Shown here piece after piece: positions 1-8,335 of a stretch of 64,000 bases of DNA (positions are counted from its first letter, which is position 1; each line of letters starts with the position of its first letter). A model generated the notes under the pieces. That model was not told the origin of the DNA, ran no database searches, and worked only from the letters and a program-made list of their open reading frames with translations. Source of the stretch: Angustibacter sp049994355 (GTDB lineage Bacteria > Actinomycetota > Actinomycetes > Actinomycetales > Angustibacteraceae); NCBI RefSeq assembly GCF_049994355.1, contig NZ_CP188257.1, positions 1,612,001-1,676,000 of the forward strand, written 5' to 3'. A program made the translations under genes and the position numbers.

Positions 1-1476
1 CAGCAGCAGCAGGCGCAGCAGGAACGTCTTGCCCATCCGCGGCACCGCACCGATGATCCCGGCCGCGAACATCAGCGTCACGGTCACCGGGCGGTGCCGC
101 TGGTCCACCCCGATCGGCACCGGGTCGAACACGTTCACCGCGGTGCCCTGCCTGCCGCGTCCGGTGCCGGCCAGCGGCCAGGTGACGGGCTGGCCGCCGG
201 ACAGGGGCCGGTCACCGACCCACAGCACCAGGCGGCCGGCGTGGGCGTCGGCGTCGACCTCTGGCCACACGCAGCCCAGCGGCCGGCGCAGCCCAGACGC
301 GAGGCGGTCGCGGCGCTCGATCACGTCTCCGGCGGTCACCCCAGGCGGCAGGTCGACGTCGGCGCGCCAGCCCGGCCCGTCCCGGGTGATCGGCCCGGGG
401 AAGCGCACCGCGGCCTCCCCGCCGGCCTTGAGGCCCTTGTTCAGCTCGGCGATGCCCAATGCCCCCAGGGCCGTCTCGATCAGCTCGGCGGTCAGGCGGG
501 GGATGGCCGCCGAGTCAGTCGCCCGGATCGTGACCGGCCGGTCGGCCGAGCGGCCGGCCAGCCCGAGCAGCGGCAGCACGATGGCCACGGCCAGGACCTG
601 CGCGACCCCGGCCAACCCGGCGGCCATGGCCACCGTGAACGGCGCGCCGGCGGCCACGGCCACCAAGGACAGCAGCAGCCGTGTCCGCACCGTTGCGCGG
701 TGGTGCTGGGTGACCCGCAGGAACATCTCAGTGTCCAATCGCGAGTCACCCAGCACAGCGCCACCCGCGAACCCGCCGGCGAACCCACCGGCCATGCCGG
801 TCGACGCGGCCCCGCTGAGGCCCGCGCCGCTGCGGGCGGCTTGGACCAGGGCGGCGGTCCGGCCACGGGTCTGGGTGGTCATCGCGACGCGCATCTCGCG
901 GCCCTCGACGTCCCACGCCCACCGGCCCCAGCGGGCCAGCAGCCGGGCCGCGCCGACCGGCGCGCGGCCGGTCAGCCGGCACCAGTACAGCGGCACCCGG
1001 ACGGTGTGGAAGCACACCGCATGCCACACCGACCCAACCGCCCACCGCGCCGCCGACCCCATCGAGGCCCAGTCCCGCGCCCACACCGGCAGCACGTCAC
1101 GCCGGCCACCGGCGAACCGGCGAAGCACCGGCCCAGCCTCCACCGCTCCTGGCCGTCGCCGAGCCCGTCCAGTGGCCCGCACTGGCGTGCCTGAGGCGTC
1201 AGCGTCGATCGGATCGCCCGGGTCAGCGGAGTCGCCCGGGTCGCCCGGGTCGACGGGCCGCCGGCGGTGCTCGTCCAGGTCGACCACCTCAGCGTCGACG
1301 GGCTCGGCGTCGACCAGGTCGTCGATGGCCCGGTCCGGATCGCCTGCGGCCCCGCCGCCCGCACGGTGGGTGGGGCCGTGGGCGTCGAGGTCTGCCTCGA
1401 GGCGGGCGAACAGCTCGTCCTCCGCCCGTCGGGCGTTGAAGTCCTCCGGGACCTCAGGGTGCTGGTGCTCGCTCAT
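1..1476 (-). CDS. FtsK/SpoIIIE-family DNA translocase, N-terminal part (runs off left edge)
   Basis: The 492 visible codons are the N-terminal part of a transfer-type FtsK/TraB-like ATPase. The first 200 or so residues are charged and low-complexity (PGDPGDSADPGDP). A hydrophobic pair of helices lies near residues 266-308. A P-loop GAVPRMGKT ends at residue 484, just inside the window edge. In actinomycete integrative elements such proteins move double-stranded DNA between mycelia or cells. The ATG overlaps the stop of the upstream SpdB-like gene (ATGA), which fixes the start and shows coupling. The ATPase core and C-terminus are missing only because the window ends. A chromosomal FtsK is unlikely given the neighbours. 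Confidence 0.85.
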   Translation of the reverse strand, partial: MSEHQHPEVPEDFNARRAEDELFARLEADLDAHGPTHRAGGGAAGDPDRAIDDLVDAEPVDAEVVDLDEHRRRPVDPGDPGDSADPGDPIDADASGTPVRATGRARRRPGAVEAGPVLRRFAGGRRDVLPVWARDWASMGSAARWAVGSVWHAVCFHTVRVPLYWCRLTGRAPVGAARLLARWGRWAWDVEGREMRVAMTTQTRGRTAALVQAARSGAGLSGAASTGMAGGFAGGFAGGAVLGDSRLDTEMFLRVTQHHRATVRTRLLLSLVAVAAGAPFTVAMAAGLAGVAQVLAVAIVLPLLGLAGRSADRPVTIRATDSAAIPRLTAELIETALGALGIAELNKGLKAGGEAAVRFPGPITRDGPGWRADVDLPPGVTAGDVIERRDRLASGLRRPLGCVWPEVDADAHAGRLVLWVGDRPLSGGQPVTWPLAGTGRGRQGTAVNVFDPVPIGVDQRHRPVTVTLMFAAGIIGAVPRMGKTFLLRLLLL

Positions 1477-2360
1477 GCCGACGTCCTCTCCAGCTCGACA
1501 CCGCGCACGCGGCCGAGCTCCTCCTCGTGGTCGGGCTGCTGGTCGGGCTGCTGGCTGGTCTGAGTGGTGGCGGCGGCGTCCCGCAGGGCGGCGACGTGCC
1601 GGCGGGCGGTGCGCGCCGACACCTGCAGCCGCGCGGCCACCTGCGCCGGACTGGCGGCCGGCTGATCGTTGAGCAGCGCGGCGACCCGGGCGCGGGTGTC
1701 CACCCCGTCGGCCACCGTGCTGCGCTCGTGTGGGTCGCTGCCCCCTGCGGCAGCGGCCCTGGCCCTGAACGGCTTCGACGGTCTGGATGGCCTGACCGGC
1801 CTGGACGGTGTGGCCGGTGGGGGGCCGGTCGGCGGCCCCACGCTCACCCACTCCGGCGGCCGCGCGGCCGGCGCAACCGCCTCGGCCTGCTCGGTGGACT
1901 CGGGTGGCTCGTGGGCGCGCAGCAGATGGGCCAGGGCTGCGCCCATGCCGAGGACGGCGACGGGCAGGCATGCGACCAGGGCGGTGACGGGCCAGGGGGC
2001 GCGGGTGACGCCGGCGGCCGCCATCAGGTGGTAGGCGACCTGACCGGCCGCGCCCAGCCCCAGCGCGACCAGCGCCGAGGTCCGCGCGAACCGGCGAGCC
2101 GGCGCGGGTGCCCGCTGGTCCAGCCAGGACCGCAGCGCGAGTGCGGCGTAGGCTTCCATGCCCACTGGCAGGGTGATCCGGGAGTCGATCCGCAGACCGT
2201 CGACCAGGCCGGGCAGTGGCTGGACCAGGCCGAAGCCGGCCAGGCCGGCCAGCTGCACCCAGCCGCCCCAGATGGCCACCGCCGCCGGTGCGGCGAGCAG
2301 CCACAGCGGCCAGGTGCGCGCGGCCGTCGATGACCTGCGGGGCGCTGTCGTCCGGGTCAT
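1473..2360 (-). CDS. SpdB/DUF2637-like membrane protein with C-terminal HTH
   Basis: This 295-residue protein has about four hydrophobic segments in its first 150 residues (for example WLLAAPAAVAIWGG). A Pro-rich linker follows, then a C-terminal winged-helix-like stretch (AAQVAARLQVSARTARRHV-type, near residues 230-275). That layout matches the DUF2637/SpdB-like proteins encoded next to FtsK in actinobacterial conjugative elements, where they are implicated in spread of the element. The start used is the ATG that overlaps the stop of the preceding 68-aa gene. Longer starts in the same frame would overlap that gene. The exact function is not known. Confidence 0.7.
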   Translation of the reverse strand: MTRTTAPRRSSTAARTWPLWLLAAPAAVAIWGGWVQLAGLAGFGLVQPLPGLVDGLRIDSRITLPVGMEAYAALALRSWLDQRAPAPARRFARTSALVALGLGAAGQVAYHLMAAAGVTRAPWPVTALVACLPVAVLGMGAALAHLLRAHEPPESTEQAEAVAPAARPPEWVSVGPPTGPPPATPSRPVRPSRPSKPFRARAAAAGGSDPHERSTVADGVDTRARVAALLNDQPAASPAQVAARLQVSARTARRHVAALRDAAATTQTSQQPDQQPDHEEELGRVRGVELERTSA

Positions 2361-2563
2361 CGAAGTACCCCCGCCACGCCCTGGACGACGGCGGTCCCGG
2401 CCGAGGTGATGGCCTGGTTGGCCGAGTGCCCGATCGGGGTGCCACCCAGCAGCAGCCCGAACGCGGTGCACAGCACGAACGCGCCGGCATTGAGCTTCTT
2501 GTGCTTGAGGCCGAGCACGATCCCGATGGACATGCACAGCAGCAGGACGACGACAGTCGGCAT
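2357..2563 (-). CDS. Small membrane protein of the transfer operon
   Basis: A 68-residue protein starting MPTVVVLLLCMSIGIVLG, with a hydrophobic helix at each half and a short KHKK loop between them. The ATG has a GGAGG about nine bases upstream and overlaps the stop of the upstream gene. Its own stop overlaps the next start. Short two-helix proteins of this kind are frequent in actinobacterial integrative-element operons. No function can be assigned. Confidence 0.7.
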   Translation of the reverse strand: MPTVVVLLLCMSIGIVLGLKHKKLNAGAFVLCTAFGLLLGGTPIGHSANQAITSAGTAVVQGVAGVLR

Positions 2564-3048
2564 CACAGACCTCCACGGTCGGTGTCGAAGGTGTTCACGG
2601 TGGTTGTGCGGGGGCTGGTGGTTGACGTGGCCCGGTCGGTGCGAGCGCGACGGGCTTGGCTCTGGCCTGGACCGGGGGTGACGGTCAGCTCGCCGTCCGT
2701 GCCCCACTCCACGAGCACCCGCCACTTTTCCCGACTCCAGGAGCCGGTGATGCTCAGCGGGTACAGCCGGACCGGGTGGTCATCGAGCACCAGGCCCGCG
2801 ACCACCTGGGCCAGCCGGTGCTCGCCACCGGACAGGCCCGCCTCGTCCAGGCCGTACGCGCACGCGGCTGGCCAGTCCAGCCACCACCCCGCCGGCCGCT
2901 CGCCCGTGGCCTCGATGTAGCCGGCGAACAACGACCACAGCCGCGGGCACAGCTCGATCAGCTCGCGCGCCGCGAGCCACTCCTCATTGCCGACCTCACG
3001 CCAGTAGGCGGCCCAGCGCTCGGCTGGCGTGAGCTGCGCGGACGTCAT
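2563..3048 (-). CDS. Conserved element protein of unknown function
   Basis: A 161-residue soluble protein, rich in Trp (WRVLVEWGTDGE, GWWLDWPAA) and acidic in its first half, with a disordered Arg/Thr tail. It is joined by overlapping stop/start codons to both neighbours, so it belongs to the minus-strand transfer operon. I recognise no catalytic motif. It resembles the small accessory proteins found between the regulator and FtsK of AICEs, but that rests on position only. Confidence 0.65.
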   Translation of the reverse strand: MTSAQLTPAERWAAYWREVGNEEWLAARELIELCPRLWSLFAGYIEATGERPAGWWLDWPAACAYGLDEAGLSGGEHRLAQVVAGLVLDDHPVRLYPLSITGSWSREKWRVLVEWGTDGELTVTPGPGQSQARRARTDRATSTTSPRTTTVNTFDTDRGGL

Positions 3049-3266
3049 GCCGTCCTCCGCTCGGTCGGCGCGATGACGAACGGCACTGGTAGGTCCTCGC
3101 GGGCCGCGCGAACGAACGTCTCCAGGTGGTCCAGCTGTCGGCGGACCAGCTGCACGTCGGCCGCGCTGCGACGGTCCAAGCCGTCGAGCACGGTCGCGTC
3201 CAGGACGGCGTCGAAGACGGCGTCCAGCTCGTGGGCCAGGTGCTGCCTGGCGATGTTGCTGGGCAT
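3045..3266 (-). CDS. Small helical protein, first gene of the transfer operon
   Basis: A 73-residue, mostly helical protein (MPSNIARQHLAHELDAVFDAV...) without recognisable domains. The ATG at 3266 was chosen because GAGGAG lies about nine bases before it. The longer in-frame start at 3323 would place the promoter elements inside the coding region. The stop overlaps the next start. It is the promoter-proximal gene of the leftward operon and so the first target of repression by the divergent GntR protein. Confidence 0.65.
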   Translation of the reverse strand: MPSNIARQHLAHELDAVFDAVLDATVLDGLDRRSAADVQLVRRQLDHLETFVRAAREDLPVPFVIAPTERRTA

Positions 3267-3294
3267 TGATGCTCTCCTCTCGGTGGGTGTTGCG

Positions 3295-3346
3295 AATGTA
3301 GAAGAGTCAGGCAACTCAGTCAACTGACTTGAATGAGTTGAGTCAG
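3295..3346. promoter_or_regulatory. Divergent promoter/operator between transfer operon and GntR gene
   Basis: On the minus strand a TTGACT (-35, 3318-3323) and TACATT (-10, 3295-3300) are exactly 17 bp apart. Overlapping inverted repeats cover the -35: CAACTCA (3312-3318) with TGAGTTG (3334-3340), and CTGACT (3324-3329) with AGTCAG (3341-3346). The layout suggests a regulator-binding site that blocks the leftward promoter. That the GntR protein binds here is inference. Confidence 0.65.
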
Positions 3347-3362
3347 AAGCTTTGCCGATCCG

Positions 3363-3368
3363 TAGGCT
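3363..3368 (+). promoter_or_regulatory. -10 element TAGGCT for a leaderless GntR transcript
   Basis: TAGGCT is followed by exactly six bases and then the GTG at 3375. No Shine-Dalgarno is present, so transcription probably starts at the G of the start codon. A TTGAGT 19 bp upstream (3338-3343) may be the -35. Confidence 0.55.
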
Positions 3369-3374
3369 GGGCGC

Positions 3375-3713
3375 GTGAAGAGTGGAGACGGGCGGTCAGA
3401 TCCGCCGTACCTGCGAGTGGCGGCCCAGCTGCGGGCCTCGATCGCGGCGGGTGAGTTCGCGGTCGGCTCGCGCCTTCCGGCGGTCACCAAGTTGGGGGAG
3501 CAGTTCGGCGTCGCGGCGGGCACGGTGCGCAGCGCGCTGGCCGTGCTCGCTCGCGAAGGGCTCGTCGAGGTGCAACACGGGCGCGGTACCACCGTGCTCG
3601 ACGGCGGCCGCGATGCGGTCGGCGGTGCCGACCTCGACGAGCTGCGCGAGCAGCTCGTCAAGCTTGAGCGCCGGGTCAAGCGGCTCGAACGCCGCTCCGG
3701 GTCGGGGTCGTGA
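3375..3713 (+). CDS. GntR-family transcriptional regulator (short, coiled-coil type)
   Basis: A 112-residue protein with an N-terminal GntR winged helix, residues about 9-75 (PPYLRVAAQLRASIAAGEF, LPAVTKLGEQFGV, GTVRSALAVLAREGLVEV, HGRGTTV). A short Leu/Arg coiled coil (DELREQLVKLERRVKRLERR) replaces the usual ligand-binding domain. It is therefore likely a ligand-independent dimeric repressor. Divergent orientation and the inverted repeats in the shared promoter suggest it controls transfer genes, as KorSA-type GntR repressors do in AICEs. The GTG start is leaderless. Confidence 0.85.
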   Translation: MKSGDGRSDPPYLRVAAQLRASIAAGEFAVGSRLPAVTKLGEQFGVAAGTVRSALAVLAREGLVEVQHGRGTTVLDGGRDAVGGADLDELREQLVKLERRVKRLERRSGSGS

Positions 3714-3733
3714 GGCCATGCCTCAACCCTGGT

Positions 3734-3812
3734 GGCGCGCAACGCTTTCCATCAGTGACACCTTGGGTGCTACCGAGGTGACACCCTCCCGGTAACACTG
3801 TCACCAACGAGC
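3734..3812 (+). promoter_or_regulatory. Repeat-rich upstream region of the XRE regulator
   Basis: GTGACACC occurs twice in direct orientation (3755-3762 and 3778-3785), 23 bp apart, followed by CACTGTCACC near 3796. A GCGCGCAACGCTTTCC string near 3736 resembles elements upstream of the cargo genes further right. The spacing suggests binding of a regulator on one helix face, possibly autoregulation. This rests on sequence pattern only. Confidence 0.4.
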
Positions 3813-3827
3813 TAGGGGGGCTGCTGC

Positions 3828-5033
3828 ATGACGGCTGATTCGGGGCGCCGCATGAGGGCGCTGCGAGAGGCGTACGGACTGACGCAGGCGCAGGCTGTCG
3901 AAGCCATGCAACGGCACGCCGGTCGACCGATGGCTGAGCCCGACAGCCTGCTGCGTCGGTGGAAGGCATGGGAGCGCGGTGACAACCAGCCCAGCGCCGT
4001 CTACCGCCCGCACGTGGCGGCCGCGTTGGGCGTCGCGACGGCCAGTCTGTTCCCGCCGCGCCCGGCCGTCGGTTCAGCCCTCCTGGCCGGTGGTGCCTCG
4101 ACGCTGGACCTGCTCGCGCGCCTCGACGGCTCCGACGTCGACCGCGCGACCCTGGACGGCCTGCGCGCCACCGTCGAGCGCCTGTGTTGCGACTACGCAG
4201 CGCGGCCGGCGGGTGCACTCATTGTGGAGGGCCGTGACTGGCTGCGCCGAGTGGTGCACTTGCAGGACGGTCGGCTGAGTCTGCGCGACAAGTCCGAGTC
4301 GCTGGAGGTCGCCGGCTGGCTGGCCCTGCTCGTGGGCTGCCTGGAGTACGACCTGGGCGACCGGGCCGCGGCCGAGACGACCCGCAAGGCCGCCCAGCGC
4401 ATCGGGCAGGAGATCGGCCACGCAGCCCTCACGGGCTGGGCGTTCGAGATGCGCGCGTGGTTCGCGCTCACGTCCAACGATCTGCGCGGCACCATCGCGG
4501 CCGCACGGCAGGGGCTGGCCAATGCCGCGGGGGAGAGCGCCGGGGTGCAGCTGTACGCCCAAGAGGCGAAGGCCTGGGCGCGCATGGGCCGACGTGAGGA
4601 GACGCAGCGCGCCCTCGACAAGGGGCGGGACCTGCTCGATGCGCTGCCGTACCCGGACGACGTCCGCAACCACTTCGTCGTCGACCCCATGAAGTTCGAC
4701 TTCTATGCCATGGACTGCTACCGCATGGCCGGCGACGACCGCCTGGCCGCCGGCCTCGCAAATGAGGTGATCCTGGCCGGTCTCGATCACTCGGGCCGTG
4801 TGCTGTCACCGATGCGCGTCACCGAGGCGCGGCTCACGCTAGGGGTGGTCGCGGCGCGAGAGGGCGACCTCGATGCGGCTATCGCGCACGGCGACGCAGC
4901 GCTCTGTGCCGAACGCCGATCGCTACCGTCGCTCGGCATGGTGGCAGGCGAGCTGCGGCGCGTCGTGGCCGAGCGCTACCGAGGCGAGCGGCGAGCGCAG
5001 GACTTCATCTCGCGGACCACGCCGAGCGCCTGA
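3828..5033 (+). CDS. XRE-type regulator with TPR-like sensor region
   Basis: A 401-residue protein. Residues about 5-60 form a helix-turn-helix (RMRALREAYGLTQAQAVEAM, LLRRWKAWERGDNQPS). The rest is an all-helical repeat region resembling tetratricopeptide arrays (GWLALLVGCLEYDLGDRAAAETT, AREGDLDAAIAHGDAALCA). Such proteins are common in Actinobacteria as single-gene regulators and sit beside mobile-element cargo. The start is the ATG after GGGGGG, seven bases upstream. It lies between the GntR gene and the ATPase gene on the same strand and may control the cargo genes. A helper role in plasmid-type maintenance cannot be excluded. Confidence 0.75.
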   Translation: MTADSGRRMRALREAYGLTQAQAVEAMQRHAGRPMAEPDSLLRRWKAWERGDNQPSAVYRPHVAAALGVATASLFPPRPAVGSALLAGGASTLDLLARLDGSDVDRATLDGLRATVERLCCDYAARPAGALIVEGRDWLRRVVHLQDGRLSLRDKSESLEVAGWLALLVGCLEYDLGDRAAAETTRKAAQRIGQEIGHAALTGWAFEMRAWFALTSNDLRGTIAAARQGLANAAGESAGVQLYAQEAKAWARMGRREETQRALDKGRDLLDALPYPDDVRNHFVVDPMKFDFYAMDCYRMAGDDRLAAGLANEVILAGLDHSGRVLSPMRVTEARLTLGVVAAREGDLDAAIAHGDAALCAERRSLPSLGMVAGELRRVVAERYRGERRAQDFISRTTPSA

Positions 5034-5365
5034 CGGCGTCGACTCCTGCTGGAGAGGCCCGCGGCCCCCCGCCGCTCGCGTGCTCGCGCGTGCTCAGGAC
5101 CTCGGCCGGTTTCGTTGCGCGCAACACCCTCGGCCTGTTGGCCCGCCGCCACCGCTGATGGGGTGCGGTGACGCACTCGCCGAGAGGCCTTGCGCCGGAT
5201 CGAGGCTCGGCCGACAGCCGCACCGCCTCAGACTTGCCCGATGACGACTCCCCCCGGCAGGAGACGACTCAGCATGCCTCGGTACGGCCCCGGCACAACT
5301 GCTGCCTGACGTCGCCGTCTGGTAGGACTTACGCACGCGGAGTTCGGTCGGTCAGGGGGAGCGGA
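5034..5365 (+). repeat. Intergenic region with repeat copy and GTTGCGCGCAAC palindrome
   Basis: These 332 bases hold no convincing gene. A string CCGCCGCTCGCG...CGTGCTCAGGACCTCG (5069-5104) recurs in slightly changed form at 6955-6982, upstream of the next gene. A perfect 12-bp palindrome GTTGCGCGCAAC lies at 5114-5125. A ribosome-binding site (CAGGGGGAGCGG) precedes the ATPase start at 5366. The repeat may be a shared promoter/operator. Confidence 0.45.
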
Positions 5366-6871
5366 ATGGACCCACAGCAAGTCGTGCAGTCCATCACGAT
5401 GGGTTCGCGGATTGCGGAGGATGAGCGGGACGACCTGTCGTCGTACTTCGTCGAGACCGAGAACTGGCGCAAGGTGTACCACGGCGAGGCAGACGTGATC
5501 TTCGCGCCCAAGGGAGGGGGCAAGAGTGCGATCTACTCGATGCTCATGTCCCGCGAGGGCGACTTCTTCGACCGCGGCATCCTCCTCGCGACTGCCGAGA
5601 ATCCGAGCGGCGGGACCGCCTTCGCCGAGGTAGAGACGGCTCCGCCGACGTCTGAGGCCGAGTTCATCGGGCTGTGGAAGATCTACTTCCTGACGATCAT
5701 CGCGCAGGCTCTGGCGCAGTACGACCTCAGGAGCGACTCAGCGCAGAAGCTGAGCGCGAAACTCAGCGAGGCGGGCCTGCTGCCGCCGAGCGCGGCCCCC
5801 CGCCGCCAACTGGTGCGCGCGGCCATGGACTACGTGAAGTTCCTCTTCCGCCCCGCGTCGGTCGAGGCGACGATGACAATCGACCCCAACTCAGGTGCGC
5901 CCGTGGTTACCCCGAAGATTACCTTCGCCGAGCCCACCAGTGAGGAGCGACGGGGTGGGGCGCTCTTCGTCGACGAACTGTTCGACCTGGCCCAGGAGGC
6001 GCTCGACGAGGCCGGGACCTCCATGTGGATCCTGCTGGACCGGCTCGACATCGCCTTCGCCGACTCGCCCGAACTTGAGGCCAATGCCCTACGCGCGCTG
6101 TTCCGCGTGTACCGCGACCTTGAGCCGCGGAACAAGGTCCACCTGAAGATCTTCCTCCGGTCGGACATCTGGGAGGCAATCACAAAGGACGGCTTCCGGG
6201 AGGCCAGCCACATCACTCGTGACCTGCGCATCGACTGGAACGAGAACACGCTCCTGCGCCTGGCGGTCCAGCGCCTTCTGCGCAGCGCCGACCTGCGGTC
6301 CCACTACGGCGTGGACCAGGGGGAGGTCCTGTCCGACATCGAGCGCCAGAGGGCGTTCTTCTATCGGGTGTTCCCGCCGCAGATCGACCAGGGCAGCAAG
6401 AAACCGTCGACCCTCGACTGGTGCCTATCGCGCACGAAGGACGGGACCGGCCGAAACGCGCCCCGCGAGTTGATCCATCTGCTGTCGGAGACCCGGAACA
6501 GCCAACTCAACCGGTTTGAGACCGGTCAGGCGGCCCCCGAGGAGGAGACCGTCTTCGACCGGCAGGCGTTCAAGGAGGCGCTGCCGACGGTCTCGAAGGT
6601 CCGCCTCACCCAGACGCTGTACGCGGAGCAGCCGACTCTGCGCCCCTCCATCGAGAGGCTGGAGGGCCAGAAGACGCGGCAGAACGCGGCGAGCCTGGCA
6701 TCGGTTTGGGGGGTGTCGGACGCCGAGGCCACAAGGATCGCCGAGCAACTGGTGGTCATCGGCTTCTTCGAGCCGCGACTCAGCGACTACTGGGTGCCGT
6801 TCATGTACCGGCCCGCGTTGGAGATGGTCCAGGGGTCTGCGGAGGGCGTCGCCGGGGCGGACGAAGAGTAG
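5366..6871 (+). CDS. P-loop ATPase, Sll1717-type (putative defence ATPase)
   Basis: A 501-residue STAND-like P-loop ATPase. The Walker A is FAPKGGGKSA (residues 46-55), a Walker B-like WILLDRLD lies at 221-228, a sensor-like LKIFLRSD at 260-267, and an Arg-rich ITRDLRIDWNENTLLRLAVQRL-type segment follows. The last is typical of the Sll1717 ATPase family. The C-terminal 100 residues look like a winged helix (LASVWGVSDAEATRIAEQLV). Family members occur in accessory islands and are often linked to phage defence; the target is unknown. The start chosen has GGGGGA upstream; a start 66 codons earlier has no support. A 2TM protein and an Abi_alpha protein follow, which suggests an ATPase sensor coupled to a membrane effector. 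Confidence 0.75.
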   Translation: MDPQQVVQSITMGSRIAEDERDDLSSYFVETENWRKVYHGEADVIFAPKGGGKSAIYSMLMSREGDFFDRGILLATAENPSGGTAFAEVETAPPTSEAEFIGLWKIYFLTIIAQALAQYDLRSDSAQKLSAKLSEAGLLPPSAAPRRQLVRAAMDYVKFLFRPASVEATMTIDPNSGAPVVTPKITFAEPTSEERRGGALFVDELFDLAQEALDEAGTSMWILLDRLDIAFADSPELEANALRALFRVYRDLEPRNKVHLKIFLRSDIWEAITKDGFREASHITRDLRIDWNENTLLRLAVQRLLRSADLRSHYGVDQGEVLSDIERQRAFFYRVFPPQIDQGSKKPSTLDWCLSRTKDGTGRNAPRELIHLLSETRNSQLNRFETGQAAPEEETVFDRQAFKEALPTVSKVRLTQTLYAEQPTLRPSIERLEGQKTRQNAASLASVWGVSDAEATRIAEQLVVIGFFEPRLSDYWVPFMYRPALEMVQGSAEGVAGADEE

Positions 6872-6952
6872 CCAGCCGGGTCGCGAGGGGTTCAGCGGTA
6901 TGACTACCTCGACCAGCGAGTGCCTCGGCTTGCTCGGAGCTGGCCGCCGCCC

Positions 6953-7003
6953 TCCCGCCGCTCGCGCGTGCTCGGAACCTCGATGCGCCGCAACGCCTTC
7001 CGC
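6953..7003 (+). repeat. Second copy of the cargo upstream element
   Basis: CCGCCGCTCGCGCGTGCTCG, then AACCTCGATGCG and CGCAACGCCTTCC, match the element at 5069-5130 with an 8-bp deletion and scattered changes. It sits 50-100 bp before the 2TM gene, as the first copy sits before the ATPase gene. It could be a duplicated promoter or operator. Confidence 0.5.
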
Positions 7004-7052
7004 GCCGTGTGCCACCATCGGGGATGCTGGGGACCCGAACTGGAGGATGCTG

Positions 7053-8027
7053 ATGGGGGAGTTCGCCGGGCTCATCGAGAAGTTGAGCGACGAGACGCTG
7101 GACGGCCTCGACGCCGACATCATGGGCGTGCACAACCTCCGCAACGTTGTCGCCCTGCTCCGGCTCGTGCGCAGGGATCTGGAGGCGGGCGAGTCCCTGA
7201 GCCCTGACGAGATCACCCAGGGCGTTCGCGGCGAGATCCTGAGCGCCAACTTCGCCAACCAGATCGACGAGTTGGTCAACGGCATGACGCAGTACGGGGA
7301 GCAGACGCCGAACCCCCTCGACCAGCGCGCGGCGTTCCAGCGGCAGGCCGAGAACCTGCGAAACCAGGTCATCGAGCGCCTGAGGCCGATCGTGCGGACC
7401 GACGAGGCCGAGATGCGGCAGGTCCTCGCCAGCGCGGCGGCGATGCTCGTGAGCCTCCACCAGGACCAGGAGGAGTTGGCGAAGCAGCGGACTGCCCTCG
7501 CGCAGAACAGCGCGGCGACGGCCTCCGAGGACCTCGCGGGCTTCTACAAGGCCCAGGCGCAGGGGCACGCAACGTCAGCGCGGACGTTCCTCGTGGCGGG
7601 GGCCGTCGCCGCCATCGTGCTCACGGCCCTGACGGTCATCTTCCTGTTCGTGGCCCCGCCCGACTATACGGCCACCGACACGTCGGAGCAGTGGATCGAG
7701 GTCGCCCGGAACACGGTCGGTCGCCTTGCGCTGCTCTCGATCGCGGGCTTCGCCGTCGCGTTCTGCGCGAGGAACTACCGGGTCAACATGCACCTGGAGG
7801 TCCTCAACAAGCGCCGGGAGAACGCGCTGAACACGTTCGGGCTCATGCAGGCGGCCGTCGTCAGCGACGCCGCGCGGGACGTCGTCGTGGCCGAGTTGGT
7901 GCGCGCGGTGTTCACCAGCGAGGAGACCGGCTACCTGGGCGCGGACACCGAGCGGACAGTCATCGAGCAGCCCGGCGGCGCGGGGATGCTCTCGGCCGTG
8001 TCAGCGATGGCGCGCGGCTCGTCCTAG
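7053..8027 (+). CDS. Coiled-coil protein with two transmembrane helices (putative effector)
   Basis: A 324-residue protein of no family I recognise. Residues 1-175 are soluble and helical with a probable coiled coil (AAFQRQAENLRNQVIERLRPIV, LHQDQEELAKQRTALA). Two membrane helices follow near 178-202 and 222-240 with a short outside loop. The C-terminal 80 residues are again soluble. The ATG at 7053 was chosen because GGAGG ends six bases before it. The layout, a cytoplasmic sensor or oligomerisation region plus a small 2TM module, is common in abortive-infection effectors that damage the membrane. Pairing with the upstream ATPase is inferred from position and the shared upstream repeat. Confidence 0.6.
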   Translation: MGEFAGLIEKLSDETLDGLDADIMGVHNLRNVVALLRLVRRDLEAGESLSPDEITQGVRGEILSANFANQIDELVNGMTQYGEQTPNPLDQRAAFQRQAENLRNQVIERLRPIVRTDEAEMRQVLASAAAMLVSLHQDQEELAKQRTALAQNSAATASEDLAGFYKAQAQGHATSARTFLVAGAVAAIVLTALTVIFLFVAPPDYTATDTSEQWIEVARNTVGRLALLSIAGFAVAFCARNYRVNMHLEVLNKRRENALNTFGLMQAAVVSDAARDVVVAELVRAVFTSEETGYLGADTERTVIEQPGGAGMLSAVSAMARGSS

Positions 8028-8335
8028 CACTGCTGCGACACATCGTGTTTCGGCATCCGCCCTCGTGGCCGGCCTTGAGGACTCATCCCGCACAGCGGCT
8101 GGTCGACCACGAGGGGGGTTAGACGATGAGGCCCTATGCAACGTGTTGTGCGCTGCCCCTCGGTCCCTGCATTCCCATGCGACCGAAGAAGCCACCATGC
8201 CCCGCAGCCAAGACCCTGACGGCCACCTGTCGCTCGACACCCGGCTGGAACACCGCCCCAGCTGGTGAACTGTCCGCGCGGGATCCGACGGCTCACTCAC
8301 CGCACTGTAGGGCTCGGTCTAGCTAGGCTCGCCGC
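8028..8335 (+). promoter_or_regulatory. Intergenic region with leaderless promoter of the Abi gene
   Basis: No gene is visible in these 308 bases. TAGGCT at 8324-8329 is followed by exactly six bases and the ATG at 8336, the leaderless layout. Further upstream GCAACGTGTTG (8138-8148) is an everted form of the GTTGC/GCAAC palindrome seen elsewhere in this block. Confidence 0.5.
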
